Below are positions 1 through 8,722 of a stretch of DNA of 64,000 nucleotides, in pieces. Source of the DNA: Agrococcus sp. SL85 (lineage in GTDB: Bacteria; Actinomycetota; Actinomycetes; Actinomycetales; Microbacteriaceae). The translations under genes were made by a program, and so were the position numbers. Under the pieces are notes generated by a model. That model worked only from the letters and a program-made list of their open reading frames with translations. It ran no database searches and was not told where the DNA came from. The stretch spans positions 1,674,001-1,738,000 of the forward strand of contig NZ_CP113066.1 of NCBI RefSeq assembly GCF_026625845.1, read 5' to 3'. Each line of letters starts with the position of its first letter. Positions within the stretch are counted from its first letter, which is position 1.

Positions 1-971
1 ACTGGACCGTCGACGGCGGCTGGCACGACGCGCGCGTCGAGCCGTACGGGCCCCTCGCGATCGACCCCGCCTCCGCCGTGCTGCACTACGGCCAGGAGAT
101 CTTCGAGGGCATGAAGGCCTACCGCCGCGCCGACGGCTCCGTCTGGACCTTCCGCCCCGACCAGAACGCCAAGCGGATGCAGCGCTCGGCCGCGCGCCTC
201 GCGCTGCCGCAGATCCCCGAGGAGCTCTTCCTCGAGGCCGTGCGGCGGCTCGTCGAGGTCGACGAGGCCTGGGTGCCCGAGGGCGGCGAGGACTCGCTGT
301 ACCTGCGGCCCTTCATGATCGCGAACGAGGTCTTCCTCGGCGTGCGCGCCGCGCAGACGGTGCGCTTCATGGTGATCGCGAGCCCCGCGGGCCCCTACTT
401 CACGGGCGGCGTGCAGCCTGTCTCGATCTGGCTCTCGCGCGAGTACAACCGCGCCGGCCGCGGCGGCACGGGCGCCGCGAAGTGCGGCGGCAACTACGCC
501 GCGAGCCTCCTGCCGACGCAGATCGCGGTCGCGAACGGCTGCGCGCAGGTGCTCTTCCTGAACGAGGGCGGCACCGACCTCGAGGAGCTCGGCGGCATGA
601 ACGTCGTGCTCGTCAAGGCCGACGGCACGCTCGTCACCCCCGACTCCGAGTCGATCCTCGACGGCGTCACCCGCAACTCGCTGCTGCAGCTCGCGGAGGA
701 CGACGGCCACCGTGTCGAGCGCCGCCCGGTGACGCTCGCCGAGTGGCGCGAGGGCGTCGCCGACGGATCGATCACCGAGGCCTTCGCGTGCGGCACCGCC
801 GCGGTGCTCACGCCCATCGCGGCGCTCAAGAGCACCGAGGAGACCATCGGCGACCCGGATGCGCCCGCCGGCCCGGTCGCGCTCGCGCTGCGCAAGCGCC
901 TCACCGACCTGCAGTACGGCCGCGCCGAGGACCCGCACGGCTGGATGGTCCAGCTGACGGGCGCCCGCTGA
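1..971 (+). CDS. ilvE: Branched-chain amino acid aminotransferase, 5' truncated by window
   Basis: PLP-dependent transaminase (fold type IV) that interconverts Leu, Ile and Val with their 2-oxo acids in the cytoplasm. The frame is open from base 3, so the first codons lie upstream of the window. Visible family features are the HYGQEIFEGMKAYR stretch, the GTGAAKCGGNYAAS region with the PLP-binding lysine, NEGGTDLEELGGMNV, and ACGTAAVLTPI near the C-terminus. The C-terminal end is intact. The stop codon shares one base with the next ATG, which points to co-transcription with the FAH-family gene. Identification is secure; only the N-terminus is unseen. Confidence 0.95.
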   Translation, partial: WTVDGGWHDARVEPYGPLAIDPASAVLHYGQEIFEGMKAYRRADGSVWTFRPDQNAKRMQRSAARLALPQIPEELFLEAVRRLVEVDEAWVPEGGEDSLYLRPFMIANEVFLGVRAAQTVRFMVIASPAGPYFTGGVQPVSIWLSREYNRAGRGGTGAAKCGGNYAASLLPTQIAVANGCAQVLFLNEGGTDLEELGGMNVVLVKADGTLVTPDSESILDGVTRNSLLQLAEDDGHRVERRPVTLAEWREGVADGSITEAFACGTAAVLTPIAALKSTEETIGDPDAPAGPVALALRKRLTDLQYGRAEDPHGWMVQLTGAR

Positions 972-1738
972 TGCGGGTCGCGCGCTTCGCGCACCAGGAC
1001 CGCATCGGCTTCGGCGTCGTCGACGAGGACGCCCTCGTCGAGCTGACCGGCGACCCGATCCTCGGCTCGTGGGACACCACGGGCCAGCGCATCCCGCTCG
1101 CCGAGGCTCGCCTGCTCGCGCCCGTGATCCCGCGCTCGAAGGTCGTCGCCGTCGGGCGCAACTACGCGAAGCACGCCGCCGAGCTCGGCAACGACGTGCC
1201 CACGCAGCCGCTCGTGTTCTTCAAGCCCAACACCTCGGTGGTCGGCCCCGGCGACGCGATCGTGCTGCCGCCGGAGTCGGAGAGCATCCACTTCGAGGGC
1301 GAGGTGGCGCTCGTCATCGGCCGCGTCGCGCGTCGGCTGACGCCCGAGGATGCGCTCGACGCGGTCTTCGGCGTGACGGTCGCGAACGACGTCACCGCCC
1401 GCGACCTCCAGCAGCGCGAGGGGCAGTGGGCGCGCGCGAAGGGCTTCGACACGTTCTGCCCGCTCGGCCCCGCGATCGAGACGGAGCCCGACTGGTCGTC
1501 GCTGCGCGTCATCACGCGCGTCGACGGCGAGGTGCGGCAGGACGGCGTCTCGAGCGACTGGATCTTCGACGTGCCCGCGGTGCTCACGTGGATCACGGCG
1601 GCGATGACGCTGCTGCCCGGCGACGTCGTGCTCATGGGGACGCCCGAGGGCGTCGGTCCGCTCGCCGCGGGCCAGACGGTGGAGGTCGAGGTGCCGGGCG
1701 TCGGCACCCTGCGCAACCCCGTCGTCGCGCACGCCTGA
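971..1738 (+). CDS. Fumarylacetoacetate hydrolase (FAH) family protein
   Basis: 255-residue member of the FAH/HpaG-like hydrolase-isomerase family, Mg- or Mn-dependent enzymes acting on 2-oxo acid derivatives. The metal-binding signature is visible as FEGEVALVIG (about residues 107–116) with the following NDVTARDLQ segment (about 138). The conserved C-terminal LMGTPEGVGPL loop is present. The ATG overlaps the ilvE stop by one base, and gltX follows after a short regulator block. Paralogues are often annotated only as hydrolase, and the substrate (acylpyruvate or another oxo acid) cannot be told from sequence. It is distinct from the FAH–RraA fusion at 32144. Confidence 0.88.
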   Translation: MRVARFAHQDRIGFGVVDEDALVELTGDPILGSWDTTGQRIPLAEARLLAPVIPRSKVVAVGRNYAKHAAELGNDVPTQPLVFFKPNTSVVGPGDAIVLPPESESIHFEGEVALVIGRVARRLTPEDALDAVFGVTVANDVTARDLQQREGQWARAKGFDTFCPLGPAIETEPDWSSLRVITRVDGEVRQDGVSSDWIFDVPAVLTWITAAMTLLPGDVVLMGTPEGVGPLAAGQTVEVEVPGVGTLRNPVVAHA

Positions 1739-1754
1739 GCCGCAGCGCGCGATC

Positions 1755-1807
1755 GATCCGGCGCCCGGGGCGCGACGCTCCGCGTCGCTCGCCCCGGGCG
1801 CCGGATC
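1755..1807 (+). terminator. Strong hairpin after the ilvE–FAH pair
   Basis: Two 18-bp arms (1755–1772 and 1790–1807) are perfect reverse complements built on GGCGCCCGGGG, with a further small stem in the loop. It lies 17 nt after the FAH stop and ahead of the PadR promoter. There is no clear T-tract, which is usual for high-GC actinobacterial terminators. Confidence 0.75.
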
Positions 1808-1851
1808 GCGCCGCTTGTGGAGTCTGTCTGCATATGGAGCCTGTCGACCGG

Positions 1852-1857
1852 TAGAGT
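1852..1857 (+). promoter_or_regulatory. −10 hexamer TAGAGT of a leaderless promoter (PadR gene)
   Basis: TAGAGT ends exactly 6 nt before the ATG at 1864, so the expected transcription start is the A of the ATG. No Shine-Dalgarno sequence is present. The same spacing recurs at 24257, 45369, 48584 and 48485–48490 (minus strand). Confidence 0.55.
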
Positions 1858-1863
1858 GCCCCC

Positions 1864-2190
1864 ATGGCTTCCCCCGATGCGCTCCGCGGCCACGTCGACG
1901 CGATGCTGCTCTCGGTCCTCGCCGAGGGCCCCGTGCACGGCTACGGCGCGATCGAGCGCATCCGCGAGCGCTCCGGCGGCGAGCTCGACTTCCCGAGCGG
2001 CACGGTCTACCCGGCGCTGAAGCGCCTCGAGCGCCGCGGCCACATCGAGGGGGAGTGGGCCGCCGAGGGGCGGCAGAAGCGCGTCTACCGCCTCACGCCC
2101 TCCGGCGAGCGCGCGCTCGCGAGCGAGCGCGACGAGTGGACGGCGACGGCGTCGATCATCACGCGCGTGCTCGGCGCGGCGCGAGCCTGA
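1864..2190 (+). CDS. PadR family transcriptional regulator
   Basis: Short 108-residue PadR-type winged-helix regulator. The classic pattern is visible: HGYGAIERIRERSGGEL, then FPSGTVYPALKRLERRGHIEG (recognition helix), then the wing WAAEGRQKRVYRLTPSGERAL. No sizeable C-terminal domain follows, so dimerisation would rest on a short last helix as in subfamily 2. No ribosome-binding site precedes the ATG, but a TAGAGT −10 box lies 6 nt upstream, indicating a leaderless mRNA. It faces, and its 3' end overlaps, a HAAS-like membrane protein gene on the other strand, a family often paired with PadR regulators. The ligand is unknown. Confidence 0.88.
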   Translation: MASPDALRGHVDAMLLSVLAEGPVHGYGAIERIRERSGGELDFPSGTVYPALKRLERRGHIEGEWAAEGRQKRVYRLTPSGERALASERDEWTATASIITRVLGAARA

Positions 2191-2855
2191 GCCGCACGCC
2201 CGCGAACCGCGCGAGCAGCGCCGCGGCCCCCGCGGCGATCCCCGAGCCCACGAGGACCGTGAGCAGCACGAGGGCCGCGAGCACGGCCTGCCCGCCGGCG
2301 GGCACCGGCAGCGCCACGGCCATCGCGACGGCTCCGGCGACGAGCACGGCCGCGAGGGCGAGCCTGCAGCGCCGCGACCGCGACGAGCGCGGCGATCGAG
2401 CCCGCGCGGCGGATCGCGAGCCAGCCCACGGCGGCCGCCACGACCACGACGGGGGCGAGCACGTCGAGCGCGCGCGAGAGCGGCAGCATCCAGGCCACGT
2501 CGGTCGGCACGCGGAAGCCGGGCATGCCCGCGAGCGTCGTCATGCCCGCGATCCACGCGACCACGAGCAGGCCCGCTCCGGCCGCCGAGGCGGGGGAGTA
2601 GCGGCGCCCGAGGTCGGCGAGCAGCTCGCGCGAGAGCTCCGCGGCGATCGCGGCCGGATCGCCGAACTCGGCGACGACCGCACGCGCGGCCTCCGGGCCG
2701 GCCTGGCCCCGTGCGACGCGCGCCGCCACGGCCTCGCGGAGGTCGCCCTCCACCTCGGCGATCGCATCGCGCCGACGGCGCCGCGACGCCACGACGCCGC
2801 GCTCGAGGCGGGCGACGAGGTCGGTCACGGGATCGGCGGCGGGCATCGGATCCAT
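2159..2855 (-). pseudogene. HAAS-like domain membrane protein, frameshifted (AGCT insertion)
   Basis: The N-terminal part (ATG at 2855) is cytosolic and helical, with VVAEFGDPAAIAAELSREL typical of HAAS/DUF1700-type domains found next to PadR regulators. Hydrophobic segments follow. The frame breaks at AGCCT (2361–2365). Removing one C gives AGCT and rejoins the frame as ...AALQLALAAVLVAGAVAMAV, adding two more membrane segments and ending at 2159. Repaired length is about 231 residues with four probable transmembrane helices. Its 3' end overlaps the PadR gene by 32 nt. The break fits the recurrent insertion pattern of this window, so an assembly error is as likely as true inactivation. Confidence 0.72.
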
Positions 2856-2881
2856 CGTCCCACGCCTAGGATGGAGCCATC

Positions 2882-4372
2882 ATGAGCGTCCCCTTCTCGA
2901 CGGCGACCGGCAGCGACGTCGTCGTCCGCTTCTGCCCCTCGCCGACCGGCACCCCGCACGTCGGCCTCATCCGCACGGCCCTGTTCAACTGGGCCTACGC
3001 GCGCCACCACGGCGGGAAGCTCGTCTTCCGCATCGAGGACACCGACGCCGCGCGCGACAGCCAGGAGTCCTACGAGCAGCTGCTCGAGGCGATGCGCTGG
3101 CTCGGCATCGACTGGGACGAGGGCGTCGAGACCGGCGGCCCGCACGCGCCCTACCGCCAGTCGCAGCGCGGCGAGATCTACGCGGGCATCATCGAGCGGC
3201 TCACGGCCGCCGGGCACCTCTACGAGTCGTTCGCGACGCCGGAGGAGATGGAGCAGCGCAACCGCGACGCGGGCCGCGACCCGCGCCAGGGCTACGACAA
3301 CTTCGAGCGCGACCTCACCGACGAGCAGCGCGAGGCGCTCCGCGCCGAGGGCCGCCGGCCCAGCCTGCGCCTCCGCGTGCCCGACGAGGACCTCTCGTTC
3401 GACGACCTCGTGCGCGGCGAGATCACGTTCCCCGCCGGCTCCTTCACCGACTTCGTCGTCGTGCGGCCGAACGGCGCCCCGCTCTACACGTTCGTGAACC
3501 CCGTCGACGACGCGCTCATGGGCGTGACCCACGTGCTGCGCGGCGAGGACCTGCTCTCGTCGACCCCGCGCCAGATCGCGCTCTACCGCGCGCTCGCCGA
3601 CATCGGCGTCGTCGCCGCGATCCCGCGCTTCGGCCACCTGCCCTACGTCATGGGCGAGGGCAACCGCAAGCTCTCGAAGCGCGACCCGCAGTCGAACCTC
3701 TTCCTGCTGCGCGAGGCCGGCTTCATCCCCGAGGGCCTCCTCAACTACCTCTCGCTGCTCGGCTGGTCGATCTCGCACGACCGCGACGTCTTCACCCGCG
3801 ACGAGCTCATCGCGGCCTTCGACGTCGAGGACGTCAACCCGAACCCCTCGCGCTTCGACGCCAAGAAGGCGGAGTCGATCAACGGCGACCACGTGCGCCT
3901 CCTCGCCCCCGAGGACTTCGCCGCGCGCCTGGAGCCCTACCTCGGGCAGGTCTTCGACGGCCCGCCCACCGACAAGCAGCGGGCGCTGCTCGCGCAGGCG
4001 GCGCCGCTCGTGCAGGAGCGCATGCAGCTCATCGGCCAGGCCGAGGACATGCTGGGCTTCCTCTTCCTCGACGACGAGGACATCCGCCACGACGCCGACG
4101 CGGTGGCGGGCCTCGGCGACGACGCCCACGCGGTGCTCGAGGCATCGCGCCGCGCCCTCGCGGAGCTCGAGGCGTTCGACGCGGCCTCGATCGAGGCGGC
4201 GCTGCGCGAGGTGCTCGTCGAGGGGCTCGGCATCAAGCCGCGCTTCGCCTTCACGCCGCTGCGCGTCGCCGTCACCGGCCGTCGCGTCTCGCCGCCGCTG
4301 TTCGAGTCGATCGAGCTGCTCGGCCGCGCCTCCACCCTCGCCCGCATCGACCGGCTCGCCGCCGTCGCCTGA
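2882..4372 (+). CDS. gltX: Glutamyl-tRNA synthetase
   Basis: Class I aminoacyl-tRNA synthetase of 496 residues that charges tRNA-Glu, and in many actinobacteria also tRNA-Gln, which is then amidated by GatCAB. The HIGH-type motif appears as PHVGL (about residues 25–29) and the KMSKS-type motif as KLSKR (about 263–267). [11 protein letters not shown] and [15 protein letters not shown] are also present, and the C-terminal anticodon-binding helical domain is full length. A TAGGAT hexamer at 2867–2872 lies 9 nt before the ATG, so the transcript has little or no leader. The stop is followed after 3 nt by the next gene. Confidence 0.97.
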   Translation: MSVPFSTATGSDVVVRFCPSPTGTPHVGLIRTALFNWAYARHHGGKLVFRIEDTDAARDSQESYEQLLEAMRWLGIDWDEGVETGGPHAPYRQSQRGEIYAGIIERLTAAGHLYESFATPEEMEQRNRDAGRDPRQGYDNFERDLTDEQREALRAEGRRPSLRLRVPDEDLSFDDLVRGEITFPAGSFTDFVVVRPNGAPLYTFVNPVDDALMGVTHVLRGEDLLSSTPRQIALYRALADIGVVAAIPRFGHLPYVMGEGNRKLSKRDPQSNLFLLREAGFIPEGLLNYLSLLGWSISHDRDVFTRDELIAAFDVEDVNPNPSRFDAKKAESINGDHVRLLAPEDFAARLEPYLGQVFDGPPTDKQRALLAQAAPLVQERMQLIGQAEDMLGFLFLDDEDIRHDADAVAGLGDDAHAVLEASRRALAELEAFDAASIEAALREVLVEGLGIKPRFAFTPLRVAVTGRRVSPPLFESIELLGRASTLARIDRLAAVA

Positions 4373-4375
4373 GGG

Positions 4376-5299
4376 ATGGGGGCGGAGGTGGACGTCGACG
4401 TCGTCGTCATCGGCGCCGGGCCCGCGGGCCTCGCCGCATCGCTGAACCTCGCGCGCGCGCAGCGCACCGTGGCGCTCCTCGACTCCAACCGCCCGCGCCA
4501 CGCGGCGACGCTGCAGTCGCACGGCTTCATCACGCGCGACGGCTCCTCGCCGCTCGAGCTGCGCAAGCTCGGCCGCGAGGAGGTGCTGCGCTACCCGACC
4601 GTGCAGCACGACCGCACGCTCGTGCGCCAGGTCGCGCACGTCGACGGCGGATTCCTCGTGCAGACCGAGCAGCCAGGCTCGCGGGCCGAGGGCGAGCTGC
4701 GCGCCGCCGCGGTGCTCATCGCCACGGGCCTCAGCGAGACGCTGCCGGCCTCGCAGCACGTGCGCCCCTGGTACGGCACCTCGCTGCACTCGTGCATGGA
4801 CTGCGACGGCTACGACAAGCGCGGCCAGGCGCTCGCGCTCATCGGCGAGACGCTCGACCTCGTCGACCGCGCGATGGTCATCCGCCGCCACACCGACGAC
4901 CTGGCCGTCTTCACGAACGGCGCCGAGGTGATCGACGAGGCGGGCGAGGCGCGGCTCGCGGAGCACGGCGTCGCGCTCGTGCGCAGCCCGATCGCCGCGA
5001 TCGAGGGCGACCGCGAGGGGATGCGCGCTATCGTGCTCGAGGACGGGCGGCGCAGCGAGCGCACCGGTGGCTTCGTGCGTCCGTGGTGGCACCCGCAGCT
5101 CGGCTTCGTCGAGGGCCTCGGCGTCGACACCGACGAGGACGGCCTCGTCGTGGTCGACCGCGCGCAGCGCAGCTCGGTCGAGGGCGTCTACGCCGCGGGC
5201 GACATCACGCCGGGCTTCCGCCAGCTCGCGGTCGCCGCGGGCGAGGGCACCGTGGCCGCCTCGGTCATCAACCGCGACCTCATCGCGCGCGGCCGCTGA
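4376..5299 (+). CDS. Thioredoxin-reductase-like FAD/NAD(P) oxidoreductase
   Basis: 307-residue two-domain flavoprotein of the thioredoxin reductase superfamily. It shows the N-terminal FAD motif GAGPAG (residues 13–18), a CMDC redox pair at about 140–143 where thioredoxin reductase has CATC, and the C-terminal FAD motif GVYAAGDITPGFRQL. The NAD(P)-binding domain lacks a clean GGGxSA motif (it reads IGETLDLVDRA), so cofactor use is uncertain. Such proteins are often annotated as NAD(P)/FAD-dependent oxidoreductases; members reduce small redox proteins or oxidise dithiols. It starts 3 nt after the gltX stop and is probably co-transcribed. The specific substrate is unknown. Confidence 0.82.
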   Translation: MGAEVDVDVVVIGAGPAGLAASLNLARAQRTVALLDSNRPRHAATLQSHGFITRDGSSPLELRKLGREEVLRYPTVQHDRTLVRQVAHVDGGFLVQTEQPGSRAEGELRAAAVLIATGLSETLPASQHVRPWYGTSLHSCMDCDGYDKRGQALALIGETLDLVDRAMVIRRHTDDLAVFTNGAEVIDEAGEARLAEHGVALVRSPIAAIEGDREGMRAIVLEDGRRSERTGGFVRPWWHPQLGFVEGLGVDTDEDGLVVVDRAQRSSVEGVYAAGDITPGFRQLAVAAGEGTVAASVINRDLIARGR

Positions 5300-5403
5300 C
5301 CCTCCGCTCGTCTGCAGCCCCGCCTCCGGGGCCGGGGCGCAGGAGATCGGCAGGTCGCGCGTCGGCGGGGCGGGGTAGCCTGGGGCGACCGAGGGAGGCC
5401 GCC

Positions 5404-6132
5404 ATGTCGATCGTCGAGGACCGAGAGGCCGCGCCGCGCGAGCTCACCGCGCCCGAGCGGAAGGCACGCCGCAGGCGCGTGCTGCAGTGGGTGCTGCCCG
5501 TCGCGGGCGTCGCGCTCATCGCCGGCACGTTCGTCGTGACGCAGGTGCTGCTCGCGGGCGGCCTCGGCACGCCGCGGCCCGCCGACCCCGACGAGGTCTC
5601 GGCCACGAACACGACGCAGTTCGGCGAGGCCGGCACGGCCTACGCCGTGCAGTACCAGGTGGTGACGCTCAACCTCTCCGAGCTGCCGCTCACGGCCGAT
5701 GCGCTCGGCATGCCGGCCAACGCCGAGGCCGTCATCGCCCCGGGCTACGGCTTCCTCGACACCACCGCCTTCCGCGGGCAGGGCGGCGGCCTCGACGGCC
5801 AGGGCTACTTCCGCGAGATGATGTCGTCGGTCACCGCCACGACGAGCGGCGGCGTCGTGCAGCGGATCGACGCCGAGCGCTCCCCGGTGGGCTGGGCGGA
5901 GTTCCCCTCGGCCATGCGCGCGGTCGAGACGGGCGTCGAGGCCTTCGGCTGGCAGATCGACGACGCCGACCTCGAGGCGTTCACGGATCGCGCGGCCGAG
6001 GCCGTGCGCCAGGGGCAGCCCGCCTCCCTCGAGATCCCCGCGGGGGATGCGATGGCCATGCCCGTGAGCGGCCGCGTCGACTGCACGGGCGACGGCCTCT
6101 GCGTCGTCAGCTACTCCTTCGAGACGCGCTGA
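5404..6132 (+). CDS. Membrane-anchored protein of unknown function
   Basis: 242 residues. A charged cytoplasmic start (PERKARRRR) is followed by one transmembrane helix (about residues 29–51) and a soluble extracytoplasmic part rich in Ala, Glu and Thr. Two cysteines near the C-terminus (VDCTGDGLCVVSYSF) could form a disulphide, fitting an outside location. The ATG was chosen for the GGGAGG ribosome-binding site about 8 nt upstream; a TAGCCT −10-like element lies about 20 nt further up. I recognise no named family. It sits between the thioredoxin-reductase-like gene and tRNA-Gln. Confidence 0.75.
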   Translation: MSIVEDREAAPRELTAPERKARRRRVLQWVLPVAGVALIAGTFVVTQVLLAGGLGTPRPADPDEVSATNTTQFGEAGTAYAVQYQVVTLNLSELPLTADALGMPANAEAVIAPGYGFLDTTAFRGQGGGLDGQGYFREMMSSVTATTSGGVVQRIDAERSPVGWAEFPSAMRAVETGVEAFGWQIDDADLEAFTDRAAEAVRQGQPASLEIPAGDAMAMPVSGRVDCTGDGLCVVSYSFETR

Positions 6133-6193
6133 CGGCTCTGCGGGCGAGACCCGCCGGGCGGCGGCTCGATTCGCGCGAGCGCCGTGCGTCGGC

Positions 6194-6199
6194 TATGCT
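6194..6199 (+). promoter_or_regulatory. Probable −10 box of tRNA-Gln
   Basis: TATGCT lies 35 nt before the mature tRNA 5' end, in the short gap after the preceding stop codon. The −35 element is weak, so this is an inference from position and the TAnnnT pattern. Confidence 0.4.
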
Positions 6200-6234
6200 C
6201 GACTCTTGGTTCGCCCGCCTCGGCGAGTGACCAT

Positions 6235-6306
6235 TGGGGTATGGTGTAATTGGCAACACGGAGGTTTCTGGTACCTTTGTTCTTGGTTCGAGTCCAGGTA
6301 CCCCAG
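6235..6306 (+). tRNA. tRNA-Gln (anticodon CTG)
   Basis: 72-nt cloverleaf. The acceptor arms are TGGGGTA (6235–6241) and TACCCCA (6299–6305), with G73 as discriminator. The anticodon loop TTCTGGT carries CTG, reading CAG codons, and the T-arm holds GGTTCGAGTCC. CCA is not encoded. A perfect palindromic terminator follows directly. Hypothetical reading frames that cross this gene on either strand are artefacts. Confidence 0.95.
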
Positions 6307-6312
6307 CTCTGC

Positions 6313-6334
6313 AGCCCCCGCGATCGCGGGGGCT
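6313..6334 (+). terminator. Terminator of tRNA-Gln, perfect palindrome
   Basis: A 22-bp perfect palindrome (arms AGCCCCCGCGA and TCGCGGGGGCT) followed by CTTCGCTTCT. It starts 7 nt after the tRNA 3' end and would fold into a very stable hairpin. Confidence 0.8.
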
Positions 6335-6869
6335 CTTCGCTTCTCCGGGCGCGTGTGCACGGCATCCAGTGCTCCGTTTGGCCATAGTCTCGAGGGTCTC
6401 GCCCCAGAGTCAGGCGCGTGGGCCGGCGGCTCCCGGGTTGGAGCGCCCGGCGCGGAGGCCCACGTCCAACGGCGATCGCCCATGGGAGTCGCGCGGGCGC
6501 GACGATTCCGACGACGACTTGGAGGTTGCCGCCGCTGAAGCTACGGATGCCCGGGCCTCGAACGGCGATGTGCGTCGGGGCCATCGTGGCACTGGTGCCG
6601 ATCGGCGTCGCCCCGGTGTAAGGGTTACATGGAGGGCTCGCGATCCTCGCCGTCCCCATTGCGCGTTTGATCGCCACCTTGCTGCGCGCCGATCGCACCT
6701 CGCAAGTCGCGCGCGGGCTCGGCGTCCAGCGGCTGCGTGTGGTGCACTCTGCCGCGATCTGGTCGACGGTCGAGCGCTCGTGAGGAAGAGAATCGCCGGG
6801 TGAGCGGAGCTGGTTGGTTCGCGCGCCGCTCGCAGGTTCGCGTGTTGCAAGTAGCTCGTCGGCTGTTGC
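6335..6869. other. Gene-poor stretch with a possible decayed membrane-protein frame
   Basis: No intact gene is visible. On the plus strand, about 6490–6783 reads as a hydrophobic and then basic protein fragment (MCVGAIVALVPIGVAPV, a TAA stop at 6619, then LAILAVPIARLIATLLRADR and a TGA at 6781–6783). It could be a remnant of a membrane protein, but I recognise no family and the signal is weak. Codon use is looser than in the flanking genes. Together with the broken transposase that follows, it forms a decayed block between tRNA-Gln and the muropeptide cluster. Confidence 0.35.
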
Positions 6870-7775
6870 CGTGCGGACGGTCGTTGTCTGTTGAACGTGT
6901 CGCGCAGGGCCCGTCGGCCGCGCATGTCGCGGCCGAGCTGAGAGACTCGCGGCAGAGCGCGCAGCGTTGGGTTCGGCGGTCCCGTGCACGCAGCGTCGAC
7001 GGCCGATCGACCGCTCGAGGTGGTAGGCGAGCTGAACGAGCTCGGAGCGGGAGGTCGCAGTGCTGGAAGCCCGCTCCCTGCCACCGAAGAATCGACCGGG
7101 CTCTCGACAGCCACTCGCGTCCCTGCCTGCGAATCTTTGCCCGCCACAAGACGTCAGCGCTGGCGTCCTGCGGTCCGTCACAGGCGCAGCGTCCCCGCGG
7201 TCTGCGCCAGCGCGCACAGCTACGAGCGCGATCGTCCGGGGTTCGCGCACGTCGACGTGACGGAGCTCGGCTGGGGCGCGGGCCCCGACGGCTGGTGCGC
7301 CGATAGCGGTTCAGAACAGGCCCGTGGGCGCGAGATCGGCCGCGACTCCGTCCATGCTTCGGCGGACGCCCACCCTCGCCTCGCCTGCACCGAGGCTCTG
7401 CCTGATCGGGACGGCGCGACCGCCGTTGCTTCCCTGTCCCGCGCCGCCGAGGACTTGCCCCGCAGGGCATCGACTGCGTCGAGGCCGTGATCACCGATCA
7501 CGCCTTCGTGTAGTGGTGCTACCTGAGAGTGCATCGAGGCCGTCGTTGCGATCGGCGCGAGGAACTGCTCATCGGCTCTCTCTGCCCCTCGCCGAACGGC
7601 AACGTCGAGCGCTGCGGCGGCTCTTCCGCCATCGAACGTGCTTCGCGGCAGCCGTGCTTCAGCGCTCAGGAAGGCTCGGCGCCCGTTCCGTCTGACTGGA
7701 CCAACTGCAAGCTCTCACACCAGCCGAGGCGCAGGCTCGCAGCGCCACTGTCACCAAGGTGGCGGCCCAGTGCAC
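6870..7775 (+). pseudogene. Degenerate IS481-type transposase
   Basis: Pieces of an IS481-family DDE transposase lie in order on the plus strand but in different frames. A helix-turn-helix part is at about 6885–6985 (SVERVAQGPSAAHVAAEL, then QSAQRWVRR). A linker remnant lies near 7135 (RIFARHKTSALASCGPSQ). The rve-type core start is at about 7220–7435 (YERDRPGFAHVDVTELGWG, later ADAHPRLACTEALPDRDGAT). GIDCVEAVITDHAFV precedes an in-frame TAG near 7510, and PSPNGNVERCGG with a C-terminal tail follows after about 7585. Family copies read YERDRPGELVHVDVKKLG and QTNGKVERFNRT at these places. Several frameshifts, stops and substituted residues show long decay. No inverted repeats could be assigned. 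Confidence 0.75.
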
Positions 7776-7786
7776 GCAGGGGCCGG

Positions 7787-8677
7787 TCAGCGGGATGCGC
7801 GCTGATCGACGGCTTCGCGCGTCTTGCGCAGCGCCGCGACGGAGTCGTCGTAGCGCGCTTGCGCGACACCTGTGAAGAGACAGTCGACCACCATGAGCTG
7901 TGCGATGCGGCTGCCGAGCGCGCCGGATCGGAACGGCGTCTCGCGCGCGGCGGTGCGCAGCACGACGTCAGCGGCGCTTGCGAGCGGCGAGTGCTCGTGG
8001 TTGGTGATCGCGATCGTCACGGCGCCCGACGCGCGAGCGATGCGGAGGAACTCGACCGTGTCGGTCGTCGCGCCCGAGTGCGAGATCGCGATCGCGACCG
8101 CGCTCCGGCCGAGCACGGCCGCGGCCGTCCACGCGGCGTGCGATTCAGGCCACTCGAGCGCGACGCGGCCGATGCGCGCGAGCTTGCGTTGGAGGTCCAC
8201 GGCGACGATCGCGCTCGCGCCCACGCCGTAGAGGTCGACGCGGGCGGCGCCGTCGATCGCCGCGACGGCGCGCTCCAGCGCGCCGACGTCGACGACGTGC
8301 GCGGTGTCGGCGATCGACAGCGACTCGTTTCGGGCGATCTTCGCGACGATCTCCTCCATCCCGTCGTCGGGGGAGATGTCGGTCGGGAGGGCGCCGCCGT
8401 CGTCGGCGGCGAGTCGCTCGCGAAGGTTCTGCTCGGTGAGGTCGTGCCGCAGGTCCTTGAAGCGCTCGTAGCCGAGCCCGCGCGTGAAGCGCACGACCGT
8501 CGTCGTCGAGGTCGACGCAAGCTCGGCGATCTCGGCGATCGAGCGGGTCGCGAAGCCCTCGGGGTCGTGCAGGAGTGCCTCGCCGATGCGCCGCTCCGCG
8601 GGTCGCAGGGTGGGCAGGATGCCGCGCACCTCGACGAGCAGCGTGCCCGGCTGCGGGCGGGTGGGTGCGACGCGCAT
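7787..8677 (-). CDS. MurR/RpiR family regulator, N-terminal HTH plus SIS domain
   Basis: 296 residues. The RpiR-type HTH-6 domain is at about 15–95 (LRPAERRIGEALL, FATRSIAEIAELASTSTTTV, RFTRGLGYERFKDLR). A SIS sugar-phosphate-binding domain occupies about 130–270 (VDLYGVGASAIVAVDLQRK, AIAISHSGATTDTVEF). Proteins of this type sense phosphosugars; MurR of E. coli binds MurNAc-6-phosphate and represses murQP. The gene diverges from the ABC importer–murQ–anmK–nagBA operon and most likely controls it. A perfect CGGAA-N6-TTCCG inverted repeat lies in the shared intergenic region. Repression relieved by MurNAc-6-P is inferred from family and context. Confidence 0.88.
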   Translation of the reverse strand: MRVAPTRPQPGTLLVEVRGILPTLRPAERRIGEALLHDPEGFATRSIAEIAELASTSTTTVVRFTRGLGYERFKDLRHDLTEQNLRERLAADDGGALPTDISPDDGMEEIVAKIARNESLSIADTAHVVDVGALERAVAAIDGAARVDLYGVGASAIVAVDLQRKLARIGRVALEWPESHAAWTAAAVLGRSAVAIAISHSGATTDTVEFLRIARASGAVTIAITNHEHSPLASAADVVLRTAARETPFRSGALGSRIAQLMVVDCLFTGVAQARYDDSVAALRKTREAVDQRASR

Positions 8678-8706
8678 CGCGCTCCTCTCGACGTGGTCAC
8701 TGTAGC

Positions 8707-8722
8707 CGGAAGCAAGTTTCCG
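8707..8722. promoter_or_regulatory. Candidate operator of the RpiR/MurR-type regulator
   Basis: CGGAA-GCAAGT-TTCCG, a perfect 5-bp inverted repeat about 30 nt upstream of the regulator gene. A second, looser dyad (TTGCG at 8731–8735 and CGCAA at 8753–8757) lies between it and the importer operon. Assignment to the regulator rests on position and on the palindromic sites usual for this family. Confidence 0.4.

Noticed and set aside
2825..5092. A 755-codon open frame opposite gltX and the thioredoxin-reductase-like gene
   Set aside because: Its Arg/Glu/Val-rich composition is that of an antisense shadow of GC-rich genes, and no domain is recognisable. Many similar long frames elsewhere were left out for the same reason.
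6107..6483. Short frames crossing tRNA-Gln on the minus strand
   Set aside because: They translate the complement of the tRNA and its terminator; the tRNA fold fully explains the sequence.
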